Made by a program: the position numbers and the translations under genes. A DNA stretch of 12,492 nt. Source: Sulfurospirillum sp. (GTDB taxonomy: Bacteria; Campylobacterota; Campylobacteria; Campylobacterales; QNZT01). Each line of letters begins with the position of its first letter. Within the stretch, counting starts at the first letter, position 1. Below, in pieces: positions 7,666-12,492 of the stretch. The notes below the pieces were generated by a model. That model made no database searches, was not told the origin of the DNA, and was given only the letters and a program-made list of their open reading frames with translations. The DNA is taken from NCBI GenBank assembly GCA_003978405.1, contig QNZU01000067.1, forward strand, positions 1 to 12,492, given 5' to 3'.

Positions 7666-8319
7666 TTGGATTTGAACAGCCTAAAAAACTTAGAGTTGCT
7701 CTATGTCGAGGATGAAGAAGATGTAATGAGTCAAACTAAGTTGATACTAGATGACTTTGTGCAGAAGGTGCATGTTGCAAGAGATGGTGAAGAGGGACTC
7801 AAAATGGCACTGGAGCTTCCTATCGATATCATCATAGTAGATATCAATATGCCAAAAATGAATGGTATCGAGATGATAAAAACACTTAAAAATGATCACA
7901 ATAAAAATATCCCCGCTATCATCACAACAGCACACAATGATACTGAGTATTTGATTGATGCGATCAACTTAAAAGTGGATGGCTATATTATAAAGCCTAT
8001 AAATATCAAGGATCTTATAAATACTATTTACAATGTGATGCTTCCTATCATTCAGAAGAAAGAGATAGAGGGGTGTGCTCATGTGGTAGAATCTTTGGCT
8101 GCTTTGGTAGGTGGTAAAAAGATAGAGATTTTAAAGTATATTATTGACAAATTGGATGATGAAAATGTTTTTTACGGTTCGTATCAGGATATTATGGATG
8201 CACTTGATGTAAGTAAACCAACAGTTGTCAATATGTTCAAACAACTAATCGGTGCAGGTATTTTGGAAAAAGTAAAAAACAAAGTCTATCGTTTCAAAAG
8301 AACTGACCTAATCACATAA
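7666..8319 (+). CDS. Response regulator, REC plus winged helix
   Basis: Predicted phosphorylation-controlled DNA-binding protein, 217 residues. The receiver (about 8-128) is complete: acidic pair E15-D16, phospho-acceptor D59 (IVDINMPKMNG), T88 (ITTAHND) and K110 (YIIKPI). The C-terminal part (about 150-212) has a helix-turn-helix (MDALDVSKPTVVNMFKQL, about 177-194) followed by a wing (EKVKNKVYRFKR), closer to RepL/MarR-type winged helices than to OmpR or NarL outputs. The TTG start at 7666 is supported by AGGAG (7655-7659) 6 bp upstream; no ATG is available near the receiver start. The gene is 12 bp before the cyclophilin gene, and the kinase is encoded upstream. Target genes are unknown. 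Confidence 0.92.
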   Translation: MDLNSLKNLELLYVEDEEDVMSQTKLILDDFVQKVHVARDGEEGLKMALELPIDIIIVDINMPKMNGIEMIKTLKNDHNKNIPAIITTAHNDTEYLIDAINLKVDGYIIKPINIKDLINTIYNVMLPIIQKKEIEGCAHVVESLAALVGGKKIEILKYIIDKLDDENVFYGSYQDIMDALDVSKPTVVNMFKQLIGAGILEKVKNKVYRFKRTDLIT

Positions 8320-8331
8320 TCAGGAATATTA

Positions 8332-8898
8332 ATGAAACTTTTACTAACAATTATTCTTATATGCACATCAGTCTTGGCAAAAAACAGTATTGGTACCAAA
8401 GAGCACACAGCAGTGCAAAAACAGGTGAAAAATCCTATCGTGGTATTAGAGACAAATGAGGGAAATATCACTTTGAAGCTATATCCAAAGATTGCTCCAA
8501 AGGCGGTTAAAAATTTTGTTGAGCTATCAAAAAAGGGTTATTATAACGGTATTACATTTCACAGAGTAATAAAGGGATTTATGATCCAAGGTGGTGATCC
8601 TACCGGAACTGGAATGGGTGGAAAATCCATCTATGGAAAACCTTTTGAAAATGAGTATGCACCAAATGTGATTTTTAACAAGCCTGGTATCTTGGCAATG
8701 GCAAATGCCGGACCAAATACAAACCAAAGTCAGTTTTTTATCACTACAAAGCCAACTCCGTGGTTAAATGGCGGATATACAATATTTGGTAAAGTGATAG
8801 ACGGTTTTGATGTGGTTCAAAAAATAGAACATGTAAAAACGGGTGCGGGTGATAGACCTTTGAAAAAAGAGTATATTAAAAAGGCTGTTGTAAAGTAG
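8332..8898 (+). CDS. Exported cyclophilin-type peptidyl-prolyl isomerase
   Basis: Catalyses cis-trans isomerisation of X-Pro bonds and probably helps fold periplasmic proteins. It has 188 residues: a signal peptide (MKLLLTIILICTSVLA, cleavage likely after A16), a short spacer, and a cyclophilin domain (about 38-187). Active-site features are ITFHRVIKGFMIQGGDPTGT (catalytic Arg and Gln), MANAGPNTNQSQFFIT and PTPWLNGGYTIFGKV, including the Trp of cyclosporin-binding forms. The signal peptide contains LIC, but the residue before Cys is Ile, so it does not fit a lipobox. AGGA (8322-8325) lies 6 bp before the ATG. It starts 12 bp after the response regulator, so the two are probably one transcript; the functional link is not obvious. 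A strong hairpin follows the stop. Confidence 0.94.
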   Translation: MKLLLTIILICTSVLAKNSIGTKEHTAVQKQVKNPIVVLETNEGNITLKLYPKIAPKAVKNFVELSKKGYYNGITFHRVIKGFMIQGGDPTGTGMGGKSIYGKPFENEYAPNVIFNKPGILAMANAGPNTNQSQFFITTKPTPWLNGGYTIFGKVIDGFDVVQKIEHVKTGAGDRPLKKEYIKKAVVK

Positions 8899-8899
8899 G

Positions 8900-8922
8900 T
8901 TCATAGGCTTTAAGCCTATGAA
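8900..8922. terminator. Bidirectional hairpin between convergent genes
   Basis: TTCATAGGCTT (8900-8910) and AAGCCTATGAA (8912-8922) are a perfect 11-bp inverted repeat around a single base, which folds as a 9-bp stem with a 5-nt loop. It lies between the cyclophilin stop (8898) and the cold-shock gene stop (8924) and could end both transcripts. The following U-runs are poor on both strands, so efficiency is uncertain. Confidence 0.65.
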
Positions 8923-8923
8923 A

Positions 8924-9142
8924 TTATTGAGGAGTTACATTCTCAGCTTGTGGACCTTTTTGTCCTTGACCTATCTCAAATGTTACTGCTTGACCATCAT
9001 CAAGAGTTACTCTTCCTCCACTGTTATTGTTTACCTGACGAAAATGAACAAAAACATCATCTCCTCCATCTTCTGGTTGGATAAATCCGTAGCCCTTCTC
9101 GTCGTTGAACCATTTAACAGTTCCTTTTAGCAATTCTGCCAT
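8924..9142 (-). CDS. Cold-shock domain protein
   Basis: Small single-domain nucleic-acid-binding protein of 72 residues, the usual Csp length; family members melt RNA secondary structure and affect transcription and translation. RNP1 (KGYGFIQP, 16-23) and RNP2 (VFVHF, 30-34) with the surface aromatics W11, F12, F20, F31, H33 and F34 are present. The start at 9142 (MAELLKGTVKWF) is chosen because AAGGTG lies 6 bp upstream of it; the frame is open for 26 more codons, but these show no Csp similarity and no good ribosome binding site. A promoter-like pair about 85-110 bp upstream implies a moderately long leader, as in many csp genes. It follows the deacetylase gene on the same strand but has a 289-bp gap and so is likely separate. 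Confidence 0.95.
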   Translation of the reverse strand: MAELLKGTVKWFNDEKGYGFIQPEDGGDDVFVHFRQVNNNSGGRVTLDDGQAVTFEIGQGQKGPQAENVTPQ

Positions 9143-9224
9143 GTATAACACCTTAAAAAAATATAGTGAATTGATTATCTTGCTAGTAGATTGAGATCTT
9201 CTTGCATTTACCAAATTCAAGCCT

Positions 9225-9253
9225 ATTGTATCTAAATTATTTCAATTATCCAA
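9225..9253 (-). promoter_or_regulatory. Promoter candidate of the cold-shock gene
   Basis: On the minus strand TTGGAT (plus-strand 9248-9253) and TACAAT (9225-9230) are 17 bp apart, a good sigma-70 spacing, and would give a leader of roughly 75-80 nt before the ATG at 9142. The palindrome at 9258 begins immediately upstream. A small hairpin, TTCAATT/AATTGAA (9241-9259), overlaps the -35 box. Confidence 0.45.
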
Positions 9254-9257
9254 ATTG

Positions 9258-9424
9258 AACCCAAATTGTGCATTAGATGTTGCCAAAGATGAGATAAAGA
9301 TTGAGTTATAGGGTTTTAGTTAAAATTTGCAGGACTACCTGTTTGGTAATTCAAAAATTTTAAATAGAACCCTATGCTACAAGATTTGCTCAGATTTGGT
9401 AATATTTAGTGCAAAATTTGGGTT
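9258..9424. repeat. Large imperfect palindrome (167 bp)
   Basis: Outer arms 9258-9287 and 9395-9424 match as inverted repeats at 25 of 30 positions, starting with a perfect AACCCAAATT. Inner arms 9308-9328 and 9355-9375 match at 19 of 21. The middle of each arm is alignable with small gaps, and a CAGG-ACTA-CCTG hairpin is at the centre (9331 region). Complementarity stops sharply at 9258 and 9424. It lies 7 bp beyond the deacetylase stop and just upstream of the cold-shock promoter. It contains no gene. The whole looks like a MITE-type element or a structured RNA; no clear target duplication is seen. Confidence 0.7.
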
Positions 9425-9431
9425 AAAGTTA

Positions 9432-10349
9432 TTAGTAGTTTTCCAAAGTCTCAAAACCCCATCCTCTTTCTTTAAGCAATGAGATGAGTTCTCTTAGTTT
9501 TTGATCCCCTCTAAATCTTTTTTTAAATGTAAAATCGTGAGTTAAAAGTATAAGTTTGTTTGGCTTTTTTGTTCTGCCTCTTTTGATAAGTCTTTCCATG
9601 ATATTGACTATCTGTCTTGGTGTTTTTTTCAACTTTGCATTTTTTGGAGAGTAGTCCCACTGATAATCCCAACCAAAAATTTTAAAACCGTTATTTTTCA
9701 AAGCATTGTAGCATCGGTACTCAACAGCTCTTTTAACAGCAGGATCATTTTTATAAATATGAGGCAATCTAAAGACATTTCTTCCTGCAAGTCGGCAAAT
9801 CTTTTGGGTGTGTAAGGGATCATAATATGAGAGTTTTCTATCCATTTTTCTCAGATCCGAAACTACTCTTGAGTCATCTGAGTAGAATCTTCTGTAGTGA
9901 CCACTTGCATGTGAGTATGTATGATTTGCAACTAAAATATTATCATCATTGATAGCTCTTTTAAATAGTCTTTTTCTGTAGCTATTTTGCTCAACATGTT
10001 TTCCTATCATAAACATTGTAGCATCAATTCCGCTTTCTTCTAGGATGGATATTACATTTTGAGTTCCATTTAATGGACCATCATCAAAGGTGAGATAGAC
10101 TGTTTTATCCCTAACTTTAGAATCTGTGATGATAATCTTTCTTTTTTTTCTTTTATTTGTTCGTTTATGCTTCTTGACTATGATAGTGGTGGATAGTTCA
10201 GCTTCATCATTGATATCCTCTTTGGGAATAGCATAATTGTTTTCATATGGAGTATTGTTATAGGAGCTTAGAGTGCCGTCATTATTGACTATCAGCCACT
10301 CAGCATTCAAAAATGAAATCAAGAGTGGTACCAAAAATAGTATTTTCAA
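9432..10349 (-). CDS. Exported polysaccharide deacetylase (NodB/CE4 family)
   Basis: Predicted metal-dependent de-N-acetylase acting outside the inner membrane; the substrate (peptidoglycan or an exopolysaccharide) cannot be told. It has 305 residues: a signal peptide (1-16, MKILFLVPLLISFLNA), a linker with a strongly basic stretch (KKHKRTNKRKKRK, 59-71), then the NodB domain (about 81-305). CE4 motifs are TFDDG (87-91, catalytic and metal Asp), NHTYSH (142-147, metal His143 and His147), FRLPH (193-197), GWDYQWD (226-232) and LLTHD (268-272, catalytic His271). All key residues are present, so it should be active. The TTG start has AAGGAA about 5 bp upstream. It is divergent from folE over 93 bp. 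Confidence 0.92.
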   Translation of the reverse strand: MKILFLVPLLISFLNAEWLIVNNDGTLSSYNNTPYENNYAIPKEDINDEAELSTTIIVKKHKRTNKRKKRKIIITDSKVRDKTVYLTFDDGPLNGTQNVISILEESGIDATMFMIGKHVEQNSYRKRLFKRAINDDNILVANHTYSHASGHYRRFYSDDSRVVSDLRKMDRKLSYYDPLHTQKICRLAGRNVFRLPHIYKNDPAVKRAVEYRCYNALKNNGFKIFGWDYQWDYSPKNAKLKKTPRQIVNIMERLIKRGRTKKPNKLILLTHDFTFKKRFRGDQKLRELISLLKERGWGFETLENY

Positions 10350-10368
10350 AACTTTTCCTTAAAAAATT

Positions 10369-10420
10369 GTCCGATATTTTATCAAAATCATATTTAAGTA
10401 TAATCTATGTAAAATCGGAC
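10369..10420. promoter_or_regulatory. folE promoter with inverted repeat around the -10
   Basis: TATAAT at 10399-10404 is a consensus -10 box 38 bp before the folE ATG; no clear -35 is seen. GTCCGAT (10369-10375) and ATCGGAC (10414-10420) are perfect inverted repeats on both sides of it, inside the 93-bp space shared with the divergent deacetylase gene. This may be an operator for one or both genes. Confidence 0.5.
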
Positions 10421-10442
10421 TAATTTAACATTAAGGTAAGAA

Positions 10443-11018
10443 ATGTCCAAAAGCAAAGAGTTTGAAAATTCAGTTAAAAAGATGCTTGAGATTATCGGAG
10501 AAGATCCAAACAGAGAAGGACTTATTAAGACTCCCCATAGAGTTTATAAAGCCTTTGAGTTTATGACAAAAGGATACAAACAAGACCCAAAAGAGGTGTT
10601 AAACGAAGCTCTTTTTGAGAGTAGTAATGATGAGATGGTACTGATCAAAGATATTGAGTTTTATTCTATGTGTGAACACCATCTGCTTCCTATCATAGGA
10701 AGAGCCCATGTTGCCTATATCCCAGATGGGAAAGTAGTAGGACTCTCAAAGATACCAAGACTTGTAGAAGTGTTTGCCAGAAGACTTCAAATCCAAGAAC
10801 AGATGACCGAGCAGATAGCAGATGCCATCATCAACACCATCAAACCTAAGGGTGTAGGAGTTGTGATACAAGCTAGACACATGTGTATGGAGATGAGAGG
10901 AGTTGAAAAGGTAAATTCTACTACCACTTCATCAGCTCTAAGAGGGATGTTTAGAGAGGGTAAGACAAGAAGTGAGTTTTTGGATTTTATCAATGCTCCT
11001 CAGTCGATGAGGTTTTAG
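10443..11018 (+). CDS. folE: GTP cyclohydrolase I
   Basis: Converts GTP to 7,8-dihydroneopterin triphosphate, the first step of folate synthesis and the entry to queuosine-type deazapurines. The 191-residue product is of normal length. Zinc ligands are C77 and H80 in SMCEHHLLP and C148 in RHMCMEMRGV; H79 is the expected catalytic histidine. KIPRLVEVFARRLQIQEQMT (103-122) and NSTTTSSALRGMF (158-170) are also family signatures. This is the zinc-dependent type IA enzyme. The ATG at 10443 has AAGGTAAG just upstream. In-frame codons continue past the TAG to 11097 without a stop, but the FolE fold is complete before it. Confidence 0.97.
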   Translation: MSKSKEFENSVKKMLEIIGEDPNREGLIKTPHRVYKAFEFMTKGYKQDPKEVLNEALFESSNDEMVLIKDIEFYSMCEHHLLPIIGRAHVAYIPDGKVVGLSKIPRLVEVFARRLQIQEQMTEQIADAIINTIKPKGVGVVIQARHMCMEMRGVEKVNSTTTSSALRGMFREGKTRSEFLDFINAPQSMRF

Positions 11019-11103
11019 GAGATAAGTTTTCAAAGACAATTATCCCAAGCAGTAAATAAAATAAGAAGAACTGGTGACGAAAGAAACATACAAATTTAAT
11101 TTG

Positions 11104-11116
11104 GATAATTATTATC
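11104..11116. promoter_or_regulatory. Fur-box-like palindrome
   Basis: GATAAT-T-ATTATC is a perfect 13-bp palindrome that equals the core of the 7-1-7 Fur recognition sequence (tGATAATnATTATCa); only the two outermost bases differ. It ends 10 bp before the -10 box of the gene at 11157, where a bound repressor would block RNA polymerase. The regulator itself is not in the window. Confidence 0.55.
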
Positions 11117-11123
11117 TTGTTTT

Positions 11124-11132
11124 TGATATACT
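11124..11132 (+). promoter_or_regulatory. Extended -10 promoter of the gene at 11157
   Basis: TTTTTGATATACT contains TG at 11124-11125 and TATACT at 11127-11132, close to the T-rich extended -10 pattern of Campylobacterota promoters. The start codon is 24 bp further on. Confidence 0.55.
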
Positions 11133-11156
11133 CCCGAAAATTTTCAAGGAGCATTT

Positions 11157-11540
11157 ATGAAACAATCAATTTTCAAAGAAAAATATCCAATTTTTTCGTA
11201 TGAAATTCCAAAAAGTGAAACAGATAAAAAAGATGTCGATGAGATTATAGCCTACTACAAGCAAAAGATTGAAGCACATCCTGTCGCTACATACATCGCG
11301 ACTTTTGATCACTATGCACATACAAAATCACTCAAAGAACACACGATAAATCCAGATATCAAAGATGTTAAAAATATCATCTTCTGTTTTGGTGCGGAGA
11401 TCCCTACAACAAAAGTTGCGGGGATTAGACCTAGATCTATCGGTGTATGTGACTTAGGGGATAAATTTGTCATAGATTTTATGGAAGCACCAAATGAAAA
11501 GGCAAACAGCTTTATGGAGGAGTGGACAAAAAATATTTGA
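11157..11540 (+). CDS. Conserved protein of unknown function (possibly DUF6858)
   Basis: The 127-residue soluble protein has no signal peptide or membrane segment. It appears well folded, with the segments AHPVATYIATFDHYAHTKSL (39-58), KNIIFCFGAEIPTT (71-84) and VAGIRPRSIGVCDLGDKFVI (86-105). Two cysteines (C76, C97) and several histidines (H40, H51, H54, H60) could bind metal or react, but no known motif is formed. I recall similar small proteins in Sulfurimonas-type genomes, labelled DUF6858; I am not certain of that name. The ATG start has AAGGAG (11146-11151) 5 bp upstream. It is a single-gene unit with its own promoter and a Fur-box-like site, and a palindrome begins 10 bp after its stop. 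If the site is real, the protein would belong to the iron response. Confidence 0.8.
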   Translation: MKQSIFKEKYPIFSYEIPKSETDKKDVDEIIAYYKQKIEAHPVATYIATFDHYAHTKSLKEHTINPDIKDVKNIIFCFGAEIPTTKVAGIRPRSIGVCDLGDKFVIDFMEAPNEKANSFMEEWTKNI

Positions 11541-11550
11541 TGAAGAGTCA

Positions 11551-11650
11551 TAAAGTGGAGAGTTCATTACAACTATTATGAACGATAAGTTAGTAAAATT
11601 ATAAAATATTTTACAACTTCTCCCTTTTATGATAAAATTACTCCACTTTA
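11551..11650. repeat. 100-bp element with perfect 10-bp inverted ends
   Basis: TAAAGTGGAG (11551-11560) and CTCCACTTTA (11641-11650) are perfect inverted repeats. Inside, AAGTTAGTAAAAT (11587-11599) pairs with ATTTTACAACTT (11608-11619) with one bulged base, and GTTCAT/ATGAAC (11562-11583) forms a further hairpin. The ends begin and finish with TA, as in MITEs that duplicate a TA target. It fills most of the gap between the gene at 11157 and fliI, so fliI transcription must start in it or pass through it. Confidence 0.55.
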
Positions 11651-11665
11651 GAAAAAGGACACTAC

Positions 11666-12492
11666 TTGGCTCTTAGCTCAATATCAAAGCGACTAAACAA
11701 CTCTTTAGATACACCCTTTGGTAAGGTTATTAAGATCAGTGCAACAAATATCCATATAAGTGGTCTTCATCCAAGCATCGGAGATATCATCAAAATAAAA
11801 TCTCTTGAAAATCCAAATAGAGTAGAGCTTTCTATGGTTACGGAGCTAAAGAGCGATCACTTTATCGTATCGCCGTTTCGATATGTGGAGGGGCTAAAGA
11901 TAGGAGATCATGCATATATAGGCAATGAGGGTTTGAGTATCGGGCTTAGTGATGATATCTTGGGTCGTGTTGTCGATCCGTTTATGAACCCCAAAGATGG
12001 AAAGGCTCCTATAGCTTCTAAAAAGAGGATGCCTATCATCAAGACTCCCATTGATGCGATGAAAAGAGGTATGATTGACAAAGTTTTTAGCACTGGTGTC
12101 AAGAGTATAGATGGGCTTTTGACCTGTGGTGAGGGGCAGAAGCTTGGTATATTTGCAGGAAGTGGTGTCGGTAAATCGACTCTTATGGGGATGATTGTTC
12201 GAGGAAGTCAAGCTCCTGTGAAAGTGGTTGCACTTATTGGAGAGAGAGGTCGTGAGATACCTGAGTTTATCCATAAAAACTTAGGTGGTGATTTAACCGA
12301 TACCGTGATAGTGGTTGCTACGAGTGATGATAGCCCGTTGATGAGAAAGTATGGAGCATTTTCAGCGATGGCTGTTGCGGAGTATTTTAAAGAGCAGGGA
12401 CGAGATGTGCTTTTTATCATGGATTCGGTGACGAGATTTGCCATGGCTCAAAGGGAGATAGGACTTGCCCTTGGTGAACCGCCTACTTCTAA
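11666..12492 (+). CDS. fliI: Flagellar export ATPase FliI (3' end outside window)
   Basis: ATPase of the flagellar type III export apparatus, at the cytoplasmic base of the basal body, where it helps unload and deliver flagellar subunits. The frame is open to the window edge: 275 codons of the roughly 430-440 expected. Seen are a beta-barrel N-terminal domain (1-95), LGRVVDPFMNPKDG (99-112), Walker A AGSGVGKS (164-171), GERGREIPEF (192-201) with catalytic E193, and the Walker B strand LFIMDSVTRFAMAQREIGLA (249-268). The wording FAGSGVGKSTL and RFAMAQREIGLA is typical of FliI rather than the F1 beta subunit or Rho. The TTG start has AAGGA (11655-11659) 6 bp upstream. No other flagellar gene is in the window, as is common in Campylobacterota, where these genes are scattered. 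Confidence 0.95.
   Translation, partial: MALSSISKRLNNSLDTPFGKVIKISATNIHISGLHPSIGDIIKIKSLENPNRVELSMVTELKSDHFIVSPFRYVEGLKIGDHAYIGNEGLSIGLSDDILGRVVDPFMNPKDGKAPIASKKRMPIIKTPIDAMKRGMIDKVFSTGVKSIDGLLTCGEGQKLGIFAGSGVGKSTLMGMIVRGSQAPVKVVALIGERGREIPEFIHKNLGGDLTDTVIVVATSDDSPLMRKYGAFSAMAVAEYFKEQGRDVLFIMDSVTRFAMAQREIGLALGEPPTS

Noticed and set aside
8332..8379. Lipoprotein signal in the cyclophilin
   Set aside because: The residue before the cysteine is Ile, which does not fit the lipobox; an ordinary signal peptide with cleavage after VLA fits better.
9143..9220. Longer N-terminus of the cold-shock protein (26 extra residues)
   Set aside because: The extra residues do not resemble the family, a good ribosome binding site sits before the inner ATG, and the region overlaps the expected leader.
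11019..11099. Open in-frame extension of folE past its TAG (26 codons, protein-like EISFQRQLSQAVNKI...)
   Set aside because: FolE is complete before the stop, no start codon or ribosome binding site opens the segment, and a 26-codon gap without stops is not rare. Stop readthrough has no support.
11894..12444. Long minus-strand open frames within fliI
   Set aside because: They are antisense to a clear FliI frame with intact Walker motifs; their products show no motifs and no ribosome binding sites.
1..12492. CRISPR arrays, tRNA or rRNA genes, transposases, phage genes
   Set aside because: No regularly spaced direct repeats, cloverleaf-like stretches or recombinase motifs were seen on reading both strands.

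Overview
The window is AT-rich, gene-dense chromosomal DNA from a bacterium that looks like a member of the Campylobacterota (Epsilonproteobacteria). The evidence is the protein style (a histidine kinase with the H-box IAHQWRQPLN, a two-receiver GGDEF regulator of the Campylobacter CbrR layout), the gene order NFACT protein / small acidic protein / cdsA / dxr that I recall from Campylobacter, frequent TTG starts, and a flagellar fliI. The assignment is from memory of these families, not a database search.

Layout: (1) 2-972 (+): the 3' end of a TPR-like protein gene followed by dcd (dCTP deaminase). (2) 964-2226 (-): a REC-REC-GGDEF regulator that converges on dcd and overlaps it by 9 bp. (3) 2282-5772 (+): a tight operon of an NFACT/RqcH-like protein, a 109-residue acidic protein, cdsA (phospholipid precursor synthesis) and dxr (isoprenoid precursor synthesis). 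(4) 5949-8898 (+): a membrane histidine kinase, then after a 253-bp gap with its own promoter a REC-winged-helix response regulator and an exported cyclophilin. (5) 8924-10349 (-): a cold-shock protein and an exported NodB-type polysaccharide deacetylase. (6) 10443-12492 (+): folE (GTP cyclohydrolase I), a small conserved protein of unknown function behind a Fur-box-like palindrome, and the first 275 codons of fliI, cut by the window edge.

How the genes relate: most are housekeeping (nucleotide, phospholipid, isoprenoid and folate/pteridine precursors, ribosome quality control) mixed with signalling (c-di-GMP output protein, kinase/regulator pair) and envelope or motility functions. I see no phage, insertion-sequence transposase, CRISPR, tRNA or rRNA. 

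The least ordinary content is between genes. Three large imperfect palindromes (7419-7515, 9258-9424, 11551-11650) each start 6-10 bp beyond a stop codon. The largest folds as arms of about 75 nt, and most of its outer-arm mismatches would be G-U pairs in plus-strand RNA. They could be MITE-like elements or structured 3' RNA elements. Other notable sites are a perfect 13-bp palindrome matching the Fur-box core in front of the unknown gene at 11157, and a 7-bp inverted repeat around the -10 box of folE.
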